Shown: positions 27,472 through 35,497, counted from the stretch's first letter. The stretch: 64,000 nt of DNA from Anaerotignum lactatifermentans (GCF_016902535.1 NZ_JACSNY010000001.1:124001-188000), one strand, 5' to 3'. Made by a program: numbers and translations. The notes: generated by a model not told the origin, from the sequence alone.

Positions 27472-28232
27472 ATACGCTCACTTCCGTCACTCGCAGTGAT
27501 CTGGATCTCGCCAAAGGTCCTCTCCTGCGTGATCTTTACTTCCTTTGTTTTAATCAGTTCCAGCAAAGCCAGAAAGGTAACTACCTTTTCCATTTTTCTG
27601 GCGCCTTTTCTAAAAATACCGAAAAAGGTGATCTTCGGCCGAAGAATCAGCAGATCCCGGATATACTCCATTTTATCCTGCACCGTAAACAGATCCCGTT
27701 CCACGGCGCGGAAGCTGCTTCTGACACGGTCCACCTTGGATTCTCTTCGGTTCATAACCTCCTGAAAAACATGATACAGGTCCTCCATGGTAATTCCCTG
27801 CAAAAAATCATCCAAAGGCTGTTCCTCTCTCTGGCGGAGCCGTTTCACCGCCTCATCAGCTTCTTTATAAAACACCTGCGCCGCTTCTTCCGCCCGGTGC
27901 TTCCAGTCGTCGGTGACTCCCTTGATCTTTTTGTATTCCAGCAGCCGCAGCACCAGTTCCTCTCTGGGGTCAGGACCTTCCTCCTCCGTCTCTTTTTTGG
28001 TAGAAGGCAGAAGCATTTTGCTTTTGATCTCCAGAAGGGTCGCCGCCATGACGAGAAATTCGCTCATGCCGTCCATATTCCGATCTTCCGCCGCGTCCAG
28101 ATAGGCCAGATATTGATCCGTCAGCTGGGCGATGGGAATATCGTAAATATCAATCTCATTTTTCTCAATGAGATGATACAACAGATCCAGCGGGCCCTCA
28201 AAGGCATCCAGCCGTATGGTCACATTCTGCAT
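27468..28232 (-). CDS. scpA: Segregation and condensation protein A
   Basis: The 254-residue kleisin begins with the ScpA signature FEGPLDLLYHLIEKNEIDIYDIPI and continues with LVMAATLLEIKSKMLLP. The C-terminal winged helix follows. It bridges the SMC heads and recruits ScpB. It lies 12 bp after the site-2-protease-like gene. Confidence 0.97.
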   Translation of the reverse strand: MQNVTIRLDAFEGPLDLLYHLIEKNEIDIYDIPIAQLTDQYLAYLDAAEDRNMDGMSEFLVMAATLLEIKSKMLLPSTKKETEEEGPDPREELVLRLLEYKKIKGVTDDWKHRAEEAAQVFYKEADEAVKRLRQREEQPLDDFLQGITMEDLYHVFQEVMNRRESKVDRVRSSFRAVERDLFTVQDKMEYIRDLLILRPKITFFGIFRKGARKMEKVVTFLALLELIKTKEVKITQERTFGEIQITASDGSERI

Positions 28233-28244
28233 AACGCCACTTCC

Positions 28245-28847
28245 TTACAGTATAAACAGGGCCTGCCCCAGGAAATTCATGATACCATAAATGATGCCCT
28301 GGAACACACCGCCGAAGAAGCCCAAAAACAGCAGGAACAGGAAGATCATCTGGATCATCTTCTCATACTGCAAATAGGTAAAGTACTTATTGGCGGGCAG
28401 TACCACAGCCAGAACCTTAACGCAGTCCATGGGCGAAACCGGCAGAATGTTGTATACGGCGATGCCCACATTGTAGTAGCACAGATATACCAAAATCTGC
28501 ATCAGTACCCCATCGGTCCATCGGGTCAAAGACAGAAAGACCATGCCCAGAATCAGATTTACCACAGAAGGCAGGATGGCTACAATAAGAGAATCCCGTT
28601 TTCTGTTTTTATAATAAAGGCCGCTGGTCTCCACCGGTTTTCCCCAGCCAAAGCCGCCGCTGTAAAACAGCAGCAGAAAGCCGATGGGCTCAAAATGCTT
28701 CACGGGATTCAGCGTCAGACGTCCCTGCTTTTTCGGCAGATCGTCTCCCAGCGCCGTAGAGGCCAGGGCTCTGACAAATTCGTGAAGGGTCGGCGCCACA
28801 ATCAGACCTGGTATGCTTAAAATAAATGCCATTAAATAATTATCCAT
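28245..28847 (-). CDS. Site-2 protease (M50) family protein with degenerate zinc motif
   Basis: The 200-residue protein has about five membrane segments and the layout of short M50B peptidases usually found beside scpA. The sequence LHEFVRALASTALGDDLPKK aligns with the usual HEFAHAYVA block, but the HEXXH second histidine is replaced by Arg (HEFVR). The distal NPxPPLDG motif reads LPVSPMDC, which keeps the Asp but loses the Gly. One zinc ligand is therefore missing and the protein is probably not a conventional protease. It could be a pseudoprotease or chaperone-like membrane protein. Confidence 0.8.
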   Translation of the reverse strand: MDNYLMAFILSIPGLIVAPTLHEFVRALASTALGDDLPKKQGRLTLNPVKHFEPIGFLLLFYSGGFGWGKPVETSGLYYKNRKRDSLIVAILPSVVNLILGMVFLSLTRWTDGVLMQILVYLCYYNVGIAVYNILPVSPMDCVKVLAVVLPANKYFTYLQYEKMIQMIFLFLLFLGFFGGVFQGIIYGIMNFLGQALFIL

Positions 28848-28886
28848 TCATTCAATTCCTTTCTTCTTCGGATTTTACCCCATGTT

Positions 28887-28915
28887 ATGATACCAGACTT
28901 TTCCCCGGAAGTCAA
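28887..28915 (-). promoter_or_regulatory. Sigma-A promoter for the S2P-scpA-scpB operon
   Basis: On the minus strand TTGACT (28910-28915), a 17-bp spacer and TATCAT (28887-28892) lie about 40 bp before the ATG at 28847. Confidence 0.65.
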
Positions 28916-28956
28916 ACCTCCTGCTGTCTCCGGCGAAAAAAACTCCACACATTTTT

Positions 28957-29018
28957 GCAAAGTTCGCTTGACATTTTTTGCAAAGCGAACTATACTAAAA
29001 TTGCAAAGCGAACTTTGC
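28957..29018 (+). promoter_or_regulatory. xre promoter with three phased operators
   Basis: TTGACA (28968-28973) and TATACT (28991-28996) are 17 bp apart, a near-perfect promoter. GCAAAG starts at 28957, 28980 and 29003, exactly 23 bp apart. The third copy is a perfect palindrome, GCAAAG-CGAA-CTTTGC (29003-29018). The first touches the -35, the second fills the spacer and the third covers the start of transcription. The small Xre protein encoded 15 bp downstream is the obvious ligand. Confidence 0.8.
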
Positions 29019-29032
29019 GAAAGGAGGTTCTT

Positions 29033-29239
29033 ATGAAAACAAGAATCGCGGAATTAAGAAAAGCGAGACATCTTTCCCAGGATCAGCTGGCAAACCATGT
29101 GGGCGTCACCCGCCAGACCATCACCTCTTTGGAGGTGGGGAAATATACGGCCTCTCTGATGCTGGCCTATAAAATCGCCAAGTTTTTCGGACTGACCATA
29201 GAAGAGGTATTTTTATTTGAAGAGGAGGAAGAGAAATGA
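29033..29239 (+). CDS. Small Xre/Cro-type transcriptional regulator
   Basis: The product is 68 residues from the ATG at 29033, which has AAAGGAGG before it. It is little more than a helix-turn-helix: TRIAELRKARHLSQDQLANH, VGVTRQTITSLEVGKY, and a very acidic tail EEVFLFEEEEEK. This type (YozG-like) often controls an adjacent membrane-protein gene. Its stop overlaps the next start (ATGA). The promoter carries three likely binding sites, so it is probably autoregulated. Confidence 0.92.
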   Translation: MKTRIAELRKARHLSQDQLANHVGVTRQTITSLEVGKYTASLMLAYKIAKFFGLTIEEVFLFEEEEEK

Positions 29240-29673
29240 ATTATAAACGAAAACTGAAATGGAGCATCCTGTTCGGCATTCTGTGGATTGCTCTGGGCAT
29301 CCTCGCCGTCTGCTGTGCCGTTTTTCGGATTCCCTCTTCCGGCGGCGGATATCCTTTTTCCTATCTATGCGGCACCGGCGGCAGTTTATTTGCCATCGGA
29401 GGTCTTTCCATCCTCCGTTCCCTGCGCCTGATGCGAAACGAGGAACTGTGCCGAAAAGAGGAAATCCGGCTCTATGACGAAAGAAATGTCTACATCCAGA
29501 AACAGATTTCGTCCCTGCACAGCACCCTTTCTCTGGCACTGCTCTACGGCGCTACTCTCTGGGCCGCCATTTGCCGGCAGGATCTGCTGCTGCCCTTTAT
29601 TTTTCTGATGATCGCCGATGTGGCGCTTCTGCTGGTTACCACCGCCGTTTTCCGCATGAAAAACAGCTGCTGA
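29236..29673 (+). CDS. Membrane protein with DERN-x-I-x-KQ motif (DUF2178-like)
   Basis: The 145-residue protein has four likely membrane helices, about residues 9-30, 44-62, 95-112 and 117-138. A cytoplasmic segment between helices 2 and 3 carries LYDERNVYIQKQ (DERN at 81-84), which resembles the DER-x-x-x-I motif of DUF2178 membrane proteins. The next gene has the same motif in the same place, so the two look like distant paralogues. It overlaps xre by 4 bp. Its function is unknown. Confidence 0.75.
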   Translation: MNYKRKLKWSILFGILWIALGILAVCCAVFRIPSSGGGYPFSYLCGTGGSLFAIGGLSILRSLRLMRNEELCRKEEIRLYDERNVYIQKQISSLHSTLSLALLYGATLWAAICRQDLLLPFIFLMIADVALLLVTTAVFRMKNSC

Positions 29674-29688
29674 TAAGGAGGAGATTTC

Positions 29689-30111
29689 ATGAAGCCCGAT
29701 CCTTTTGAACAAAAACTCAAGCGTGAAAAATACATGGTAGCCGCCCTTTTTCTGGTCTTTCTCATGATGTATATTTTCGCAAAAATCGAACTTTATCCTA
29801 AACGATTTTATCAAAGCTGCGGCTTTTCCGGCGCAGTTGTCACTGCCGTCAGCTATATCCGCTTGGAGCTGGTGCTCCGGCATCCGGACAATCTGTCGGC
29901 CTACCGTATCAAAGTGACCGATGAACGAAATAACTTTATCGAAAAACAGGCATACAGCACCTACGCCGTACTTTCGCTGGTCTTTTTGCTGGCGGTGATT
30001 CTGGTGGCAGGCTTTGTAGTCCCGGCGTACAGCCCCATTCTGTTTCTCGTGTTTGCGGGCCATGCCGTTCTGCTTCTGATTTGCCTCTTTTACTTCCAGA
30101 AGAAATATTGA
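29689..30111 (+). CDS. Membrane protein with DERN-x-x-I-x-KQ motif, second paralogue
   Basis: The 140-residue protein has four predicted membrane helices, about 16-32, 42-60, 92-110 and 115-135. A loop reads VTDERNNFIEKQ (DERN at 78-81), matching its upstream neighbour in motif and position although little else is conserved. AAGGAGGAG precedes the ATG. It belongs to the xre operon. Its function is unknown. Confidence 0.75.
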   Translation: MKPDPFEQKLKREKYMVAALFLVFLMMYIFAKIELYPKRFYQSCGFSGAVVTAVSYIRLELVLRHPDNLSAYRIKVTDERNNFIEKQAYSTYAVLSLVFLLAVILVAGFVVPAYSPILFLVFAGHAVLLLICLFYFQKKY

Positions 30112-30136
30112 CATCATCAAAAAAGGAGGCACCCTC

Positions 30137-30640
30137 ATGAAAAAAAGATATTTTCTGATTCCGATTCTGCTTCTGGCCATAATATGCTGCTGGACGGTTC
30201 TGCACGCACCGGACGGCAAAACACGAGAAAGCCGGGAAAAACTACTGGAGGATCTTCCCAAAGGGATCCAATGGACCATTGAAGAAGAAACCAATATTGA
30301 GGACTATATCATCAGCGGTGCTTACAGCACCGACGGCTCCGCCGCTCTGGTGGTATTCGCCCCCACCTCTTCCGGCGGATGGCAGCAGCAGACCAGAGTC
30401 ATCCGGGAGGACGAGGACGTTCTGCTTCAGCAGGCTGTCATAAACGGCAAATATTACGACATCGCCTGGATCAGCGGCATTTCCACCACAAAAGGCGAAA
30501 TGCGCTACGACGCCGGCGGAACAGAAGAAGTCCTGGAATTTGACACCACCCAAGGCAACATTATTTTTCATCAGACAGATTTCAAATCCTATACCCTCTC
30601 CGTCCGCTACCTGGACAAAAACGGAACTATTTACGAATAA
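30137..30640 (+). CDS. Secreted or membrane-anchored hypothetical protein
   Basis: The 167-residue protein has an N-terminal hydrophobic segment (about 4-22) that looks like a signal anchor, then a soluble part. No family is recognised. The soluble part contains NIEDYIISGAYSTDGSAALVVFAP and a beta-rich end. It is the last gene of the xre operon, 25 bp after the second membrane protein, with an AAAGGAGG site. The context suggests it acts with the two membrane proteins on the outer face. Confidence 0.7.
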   Translation: MKKRYFLIPILLLAIICCWTVLHAPDGKTRESREKLLEDLPKGIQWTIEEETNIEDYIISGAYSTDGSAALVVFAPTSSGGWQQQTRVIREDEDVLLQQAVINGKYYDIAWISGISTTKGEMRYDAGGTEEVLEFDTTQGNIIFHQTDFKSYTLSVRYLDKNGTIYE

Positions 30641-30643
30641 AGC

Positions 30644-30681
30644 AAGGCACGAGTCCTCTTTAAAAAGAGACCTCGTGCCTT
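30644..30681. terminator. Bidirectional terminator between the xre operon and dacB-like gene
   Basis: AAGGCACGAG (30644-30653) pairs with CTCGTGCCTT (30672-30681), and an inner CTCTTT/AAAGAG stem stacks on it. A run of seven T ends it on the plus strand. Confidence 0.9.
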
Positions 30682-30685
30682 TTTT

Positions 30686-31861
30686 TCAGCACCAAAGGGA
30701 AAGCAGGCGGTACAGCATGGTACGAAGGTCGATCTGCTCCACCGCCTTCGCCGTCACCAGATCCACCCGGCCCGCTTCCTCGCCATCCAGTATGTAAATC
30801 ATTTCGCCCACCTTGGTTTCTGCCTCCACCGGCGCCTGCACGGCGGGCAGAAGCTCTGTTTTCGTTTCCCATTGCGCTCCTTCTCCCTTGGGCACCAGAA
30901 CAGAAATCTCCTGGGCGGTCACTGCCTCCACCTGTTCTTCCATTCCCTTTTCCACCGCCACATATCCGGCGCCATAGCCTGCCGGGCGGCCTTTTTCCAC
31001 AGCATAGTGGGCAAAGCCATAATCCAGCAGCTCCATGACTTCCTCAAACCGTGTTTTAAAATCCGGCGCCGCCATCACCACGGCAATCAGCCCCATGCCG
31101 TCCCGCTCCGCCGTACCGGACAGACAATACAAAGCGTTTCCCGTAGAGCCTGTTTTCAGCCCGGTAGCACCTTCGTACCATTTGATGAGCTTATTGGTAT
31201 TGGTAAGGCCAAATTCCTGCGAACCCTTTCTTGTCTCGTGGGTAATGCTGTCCTGCCATGTGGTAGTATACTCCTGTATCTCCGGAAATTCTTTCATCAA
31301 AGCCCGGCTCATCAGTGCGATGTCATAGGCGCTGGTCACATGGCCCTCCGTATCCAGACCGCAGGCATTGACAAAATGGGTATCCTCCATGCCCAGTTCC
31401 GCCGCTTTTTCGTTCATTTTCTGTACAAAGGCCTCTTCACTGCCCGCCAGGAATTCCGCCATAGCCACAGCGGCGTCGTTGGCAGAGGCAATAGCAATAC
31501 ATTTTGTCAGATCCGCCGCCGTCTGGGTCTCTCCTTCCTCCAGATAGACCTGGGAACCGCCCATAGAAGCGGCATGGGCGCTGACCTGCACCGTATCCTC
31601 CCACTGGAATTTCCTGTCACGCTCCCCCTCATAGATCAAAAGCAGCGTCATAACTTTGGTGACACTGGCCGGCGGCAACTGCTCGTGGCTGTTCTGCTCA
31701 TAGAGCACCGTTCCCGTGTCTTCCTCCATCAGCAAAGCGGCCTTGGAGGACAGCCCCAGATCCGCCAGATTTTCATACGATTCCTGCGCCCCAGAAACAG
31801 GCAGGGCACAAATCATACTCAACAGCAACGCGCAAAAAATGCTCCCTGTTTTTCTGCCCAT
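30686..31861 (-). CDS. D-alanyl-D-alanine carboxypeptidase, second copy
   Basis: The 391-residue protein has a signal peptide (hydrophobic residues 8-22, cleavage near VSGA). The penicillin-binding motifs are S66-K69 in PASVTKVMTL, SANDAAVA and KTGSTGNA. A C-terminal PBP5-like domain follows. It is similar in layout to the copy at 25665-26825. The two might serve vegetative and sporulation or division roles, but nothing here decides that. A palindrome lies just upstream. Confidence 0.95.
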   Translation of the reverse strand: MGRKTGSIFCALLLSMICALPVSGAQESYENLADLGLSSKAALLMEEDTGTVLYEQNSHEQLPPASVTKVMTLLLIYEGERDRKFQWEDTVQVSAHAASMGGSQVYLEEGETQTAADLTKCIAIASANDAAVAMAEFLAGSEEAFVQKMNEKAAELGMEDTHFVNACGLDTEGHVTSAYDIALMSRALMKEFPEIQEYTTTWQDSITHETRKGSQEFGLTNTNKLIKWYEGATGLKTGSTGNALYCLSGTAERDGMGLIAVVMAAPDFKTRFEEVMELLDYGFAHYAVEKGRPAGYGAGYVAVEKGMEEQVEAVTAQEISVLVPKGEGAQWETKTELLPAVQAPVEAETKVGEMIYILDGEEAGRVDLVTAKAVEQIDLRTMLYRLLSLWC

Positions 31862-31880
31862 GTTTTTCCCTCCGCACTCT

Positions 31881-31896
31881 AAAGTATTACTACTTT
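31881..31896. promoter_or_regulatory. Palindrome upstream of the second DD-carboxypeptidase gene
   Basis: AAAGTA-TTAC-TACTTT is a perfect 6-bp inverted repeat, 20 bp before the ATG at 31861. It could be an operator, but no regulator is evident nearby. Confidence 0.35.
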
Positions 31897-31931
31897 ATGT
31901 CCGGCGGTTTCCTTCTATGCCTGATTTTCCT

Positions 31932-32624
31932 TTACAGTTCCACTTTTATGGGGTCCTCCAGCCAAAACCCCCGTTCCTCTACCTCACAGTCGTAGGCCAG
32001 CACCCGCACCCCTGCTGATGCCGTCTGACGCAGTGCCGCCGCAAAGGCGGGGTCACGCTCCACATGGGGACGGAATATCTTCGGCCCCTTCATCTGGACC
32101 AGAAACAGCACCGCCGCCTCATAGCCTTCCTTTGCCGCCTCCGCCAGTTCCAGCAAATGCTTCGCCCCTCTTTCTGTGGGCGCGTCGGGGAACATGGCCG
32201 TACCGTTTTCCTCCAGCGTCACGCCCTTTACCTCCAGAAATCCCTTTTGCCCATGTTCCTTTTCATAATAAATATCAAAGCGGGAGGCGCCGTATTTCTT
32301 CTCCCGCCGTACCAGCGTCACCGGCCCCAGCTCCCGGATCTTCCCCTCTTCCAACGCCTCCGCCGCCACAGCATTGGGCGCCTGGGAATCCATATTCACC
32401 AGCATATCTCCTTTATAGACCGCTACCAGAGAATACCTCGTCTTTCGGGCGGGATTGCCGCTTTCCTCCAAAAATACCCTTGCGCCAGGCACCAGCAGTT
32501 CCCGGCATCTGCCTGTATTTTTCACATGGACCATTTCCACGCCCTCCGGCAATTCCACCTCCGCCAGAAACCGATTGGGCCGGGAGAGGAATCTTCCTTC
32601 CCGGATCTTGTTTTCATAGTTCAT
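31932..32624 (-). CDS. sfsA: SfsA family protein
   Basis: The 230-residue product has the SfsA layout: an OB-like N-terminal domain (RFLSRPNRFLAEVELPEG, HVKNTGRCRELL) and a nuclease-like C-terminal domain (SRFDIYYE, FLEVKGVTLEENGTAMFPDAPTERGAKHL). E. coli SfsA was named for sugar fermentation stimulation and binds DNA. The fold suggests a nuclease. The gene stands alone. Confidence 0.94.
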   Translation of the reverse strand: MNYENKIREGRFLSRPNRFLAEVELPEGVEMVHVKNTGRCRELLVPGARVFLEESGNPARKTRYSLVAVYKGDMLVNMDSQAPNAVAAEALEEGKIRELGPVTLVRREKKYGASRFDIYYEKEHGQKGFLEVKGVTLEENGTAMFPDAPTERGAKHLLELAEAAKEGYEAAVLFLVQMKGPKIFRPHVERDPAFAAALRQTASAGVRVLAYDCEVEERGFWLEDPIKVEL

Positions 32625-32663
32625 ATACGTCCTCTTTTCTATGTAGGGAGAGGGAAGACCCTC

Positions 32664-33197
32664 TCAGTAATTCTTCGCCTTCCGTTCATAATAGCCCTGG
32701 GGATATTTGCAGACAGGGCAGGTTTTGGGCGGCTCCTCGCCCTCGTGAACAAAGCCGCAGTTCCGGCAGACCCAGACGGTTTTGGCATCCCCTTTAAAGG
32801 TTTCGCCCTCCTTCAGGCGATGGCGCAGGGCGGCGTATCTGGCCTCATGCTCCTTTTCCACAGCAGCCACATTCTGGAAAAACAAGGCGATTTCGGAAAA
32901 GCCCTCCTCTTTGGCCGTCTGCTCCATTTCTTTGTAGAGCTCTGTCCATTCCTCATGCTCTCCCGCAATGCCGGCATCCAGATTGGCCTCTGTATTTCCA
33001 ATGCCCTGCAAAAACGTAAAAATACGTTTGGCATGCTGGCGTTCGTTTTCCGCCGTCTCCTGAAAATACCCTTTGATCTGCTCCAATCCTTCCTGGCCCG
33101 CCTGCTCGGCGAAAAAGTCATATTTGTTCGCCGCCATGGATTCCCCGGCGAAGGCCGCCAGCAGGTTCTGCTCTGTTCTGCTTCCTCTTACAATCAT
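32664..33197 (-). CDS. rbr: Rubrerythrin
   Basis: The ATG at 33197 gives 177 residues and lies 7 bp after GGGAGG. An ATG six bases upstream is too close to that site. The diiron four-helix domain shows ENLLAAFAGES-type and ENERQHAKR motifs with the E-x-x-H ligands, and VEKEHEARY. The C-terminal rubredoxin-like domain has VCRNCG and CPVCKYP. Rubrerythrins reduce hydrogen peroxide in anaerobes. The divergent neighbour encodes a metal-tail protein. Confidence 0.95.
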   Translation of the reverse strand: MIVRGSRTEQNLLAAFAGESMAANKYDFFAEQAGQEGLEQIKGYFQETAENERQHAKRIFTFLQGIGNTEANLDAGIAGEHEEWTELYKEMEQTAKEEGFSEIALFFQNVAAVEKEHEARYAALRHRLKEGETFKGDAKTVWVCRNCGFVHEGEEPPKTCPVCKYPQGYYERKAKNY

Positions 33198-33307
33198 GTT
33201 CATTCCTCCCTGTTTTTGGTTTCTTTTTTCAGTCTGTCCAAAAGCAGGAAGGCTTATGCAGTATTTTACCGCAATTCCTGCCGCCATGCCAGCAGAAAAA
33301 ACCTGTC

Positions 33308-33336
33308 TTGTGCTTCTGGCTGTCATCCGCTATAAT
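33308..33336 (+). promoter_or_regulatory. Sigma-A promoter for the His/Cys-tail protein gene
   Basis: TTGTGC (33308-33313), a 17-bp spacer and TATAAT (33331-33336) lie about 40 bp before the TTG start at 33375. Confidence 0.7.
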
Positions 33337-33374
33337 ATTACAGGAAAAACATTGAAAAGAAAGGAGTCTTACGC

Positions 33375-34922
33375 TTGGAACATACGGCTTTGGAAGAAAA
33401 AATACGGAATCTGTCCGCCGATTATATTTATGAGGAAGCTGTGGGCAGCCTTCTGCTGCTGCTTATGAGCGCCATGGAGGATGTGGAAAAAGGCCCCCAG
33501 CCCCTCCCCTTTGAGATCCACCAGGATATTCTGGACATCAAAAATAACATCAGAACATATCTCTTCTCTCTGGAGGACCTGTTGGAGGGAGAACAGGAAC
33601 AGCGCTCCGCCGCTCTGGAGAACTGCGCTAAGCTGAAAGAACAGCTGCTCTCAATTTATGAAACCGTTTACAGCTATTTCTCCCAGTGGAATATTTTCTC
33701 CACACTGGTCAGCGACCAGGTAGCCCTGCGGAAATATGCCGAGGAGGAAACCGACGCGGAAAAAATCGACTGGTCTTTGTTCTTCGCTGACTGCCACGCT
33801 TTCATGGAAAGCGGAGAAAGCCTGCTGGATCAGAAAAGCGCCATGGGCCAGATTTTGAAATGTCTGCCTCTGCATATGGCCAGAGAAAAATACTACGACC
33901 TGCTCCGCCAGAGTCTGGCGGCCGCTTTTGCCGGAGAAAGCAAGGAAATGATCGCCCGTTCTCTGGAAGCCTTTGAAGGCTTCTGCTGCCCGGAGACAAA
34001 CCCGCTGTACGGGAAATATTTCGGCGAAATCGCCGCATGGCTGGGTGAAAAACGTCTGCTCCAGCCCCATAAGCTGGAGGACGAGCCTTTGCAGCAGTAT
34101 TATGAGGATCTGAAACTGATGCTGGAAAGCCTGCAGGATATCGAAGAATACTTCTCCTGCATCCTTCATGACCTGAACTCCCTGATCCTGCTGTTCTATC
34201 TCACATACAGCTTCTCCGATCTGACGGAAAAAGACACCAGCTATGCCGATCTTTACCACACCGTCTGCGAATTTTTGGACGGGGAACTGGACGAAACCCA
34301 GAAAGAGGCTTATCTGGATACTTTGAACGAACGTCTGGAACAGGCCGTTGAACCTGTTATTGACCGGGCCAACGCCATCGGAAAAGAAGAATTTGAACTG
34401 CTCCAAAAGGTATCTACCTTTGCTGATTTCGGCGAGGATACCCAAAAAGTGCTTATGACAGAGGATTTCATCCGCCAGTGCTTCTTTGGTGATCTGAACG
34501 ACGAGCTGTTCCAGTTCCATCTGCCGGAGGATCTGCCGCCCGCATCCGAAGAAGAGAAGAAATCCCTGTTTGACGATTTTATTCAGAAAACGAGAAACGC
34601 GCTGGAAACTCTGCCGGTACAGACCAGAAAGCTGTCTATGCAGACATTGATGGGTGCGCTGCCGCCGGTCTTTACTGTGCATGAGGTGATGGATCAGGTA
34701 ATGGAAGCCATTGACAAATCATCCTCTCTGGAACAGAAAATGCTGATCGTGGATAAAATCGGCATGATCTTCCAGGAAAATCATTACCAGTCTCTTACCG
34801 ACGGCTCTGAGCACCATCACGAACATGACCATCATCACGATCACTGCGGCTGCGGTCACGATCATGAGCATCATCATGACTGCGGCTGTGGTCATGACCA
34901 CGACCATCATCACCATCATTAA
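33375..34922 (+). CDS. Unrecognised acidic helical protein with His/Cys-rich C-terminal tail
   Basis: The 515-residue protein is not recognised. It starts at TTG (33375), 8 bp after AAAGGAG, and no better start is near. No signal peptide or membrane segment is clear. The body, to about residue 478, is acidic and predicted mostly helical. Residues 480-515 hold 20 His, 4 Cys and several Asp/Glu, and contain two copies of a CGCGHDH unit, so the tail should bind Ni, Zn, Co or Cu. The DNA of the tail is a diverged tandem duplication. Its neighbours are rubrerythrin (divergent) and a glyoxalase-fold gene (12 bp downstream). It could be a metal store or metallochaperone (inference). Confidence 0.85.
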   Translation: MEHTALEEKIRNLSADYIYEEAVGSLLLLLMSAMEDVEKGPQPLPFEIHQDILDIKNNIRTYLFSLEDLLEGEQEQRSAALENCAKLKEQLLSIYETVYSYFSQWNIFSTLVSDQVALRKYAEEETDAEKIDWSLFFADCHAFMESGESLLDQKSAMGQILKCLPLHMAREKYYDLLRQSLAAAFAGESKEMIARSLEAFEGFCCPETNPLYGKYFGEIAAWLGEKRLLQPHKLEDEPLQQYYEDLKLMLESLQDIEEYFSCILHDLNSLILLFYLTYSFSDLTEKDTSYADLYHTVCEFLDGELDETQKEAYLDTLNERLEQAVEPVIDRANAIGKEEFELLQKVSTFADFGEDTQKVLMTEDFIRQCFFGDLNDELFQFHLPEDLPPASEEEKKSLFDDFIQKTRNALETLPVQTRKLSMQTLMGALPPVFTVHEVMDQVMEAIDKSSSLEQKMLIVDKIGMIFQENHYQSLTDGSEHHHEHDHHHDHCGCGHDHEHHHDCGCGHDHDHHHHH

Positions 34923-34934
34923 GAGGAGGCACTT

Positions 34935-35306
34935 ATGGAATTCGCGTTTACACACTATAACTATAATGTTTTAAATCTGGAAAAAAGCATGGCCTTTTAT
35001 GAAGCGGCGCTGGGCTTAAAAGAAGTCCGCCGGAAGGAAGCCACTGACGGCAGCTGGAAGCTGGTTTATCTGGGCGACGACAAAACAGACTTTGAACTGG
35101 AGCTGACCTGGCTGCGGGATCGGAAAGAGCCTTACAATCTGGGGGAAAACGAAATCCATCTGGCTTTCCTGACCGATGATTTTGAAGCGGCACACGCCAA
35201 GCATAAAGATATGGGCTGCATCTGCTTTGAAAACCCGGAAATGGGCATTTATTTCATTGTGGACCCTGACGGCTACTGGCTGGAAATTCTGCCGCCCCGC
35301 AAATGA
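34935..35306 (+). CDS. VOC/glyoxalase I family protein
   Basis: The 123-residue protein has the glyoxalase fold with likely metal ligands H7, E54 or E56, H75 and E117. The FYEAALGLKEVRR and FIVDPDGYWLEILPP motifs are typical of lactoylglutathione lyase-like proteins. It may detoxify methylglyoxal or have another VOC role. AGAGGAGG precedes the ATG. It follows the His/Cys-tail gene in the same operon, so a metal link is possible. Confidence 0.88.
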   Translation: MEFAFTHYNYNVLNLEKSMAFYEAALGLKEVRRKEATDGSWKLVYLGDDKTDFELELTWLRDRKEPYNLGENEIHLAFLTDDFEAAHAKHKDMGCICFENPEMGIYFIVDPDGYWLEILPPRK

Positions 35307-35320
35307 TTCCCAATCATATT

Positions 35321-35349
35321 GTCTCTGCCCTATGGGCAGAGACTTTTTT
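35321..35349 (+). terminator. Intrinsic terminator after the glyoxalase gene
   Basis: GTCTCTGCCC (35321-35330) pairs perfectly with GGGCAGAGAC (35334-35343) over a 3-nt loop and is followed by six T. Confidence 0.95.
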
Positions 35350-35375
35350 GTTCCTGAAAAAAAACAGAAACCCCA

Positions 35376-35404
35376 TTGACAAAAACAGGAACCTGTACTA
35401 TACT
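35376..35404 (+). promoter_or_regulatory. Promoter for tRNA-Lys
   Basis: TTGACA (35376-35381), a 17-bp spacer and TATACT (35399-35404) lie 12 bp before the tRNA 5' end, so the primary transcript leader is very short. Confidence 0.8.
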
Positions 35405-35416
35405 ATAATTCGCTGC

Positions 35417-35489
35417 GGGTCACTAGCTCAGTTGGTAGAGCACTGGACTTTTAATCCAGGTGTCTCGGGTTCGAGTCCCGAGTGACTCA
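35417..35489 (+). tRNA. tRNA-Lys (anticodon TTT)
   Basis: The 73-nt sequence folds into a full cloverleaf. The acceptor stem is GGGTCAC with GTGACTC, the D-loop is AGCTCAGTTGGTAGAGC, the anticodon stem-loop is CTGGACTTTTAATCCAG with anticodon TTT, and the T-arm is CTCGGGTTCGAGTCCCGAG. The discriminator is A. CCA is not encoded. It is a solitary tRNA gene with its own promoter and terminator. Confidence 0.97.
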
Positions 35490-35497
35490 TTTGCAAA

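Noticed and set aside
34800-34922. Engineered His tag or sequencing artefact at the end of the 515-residue protein
   Set aside because: The tail is long, mixed with Cys, Asp and Glu, uses both His codons and is a natural diverged duplication.
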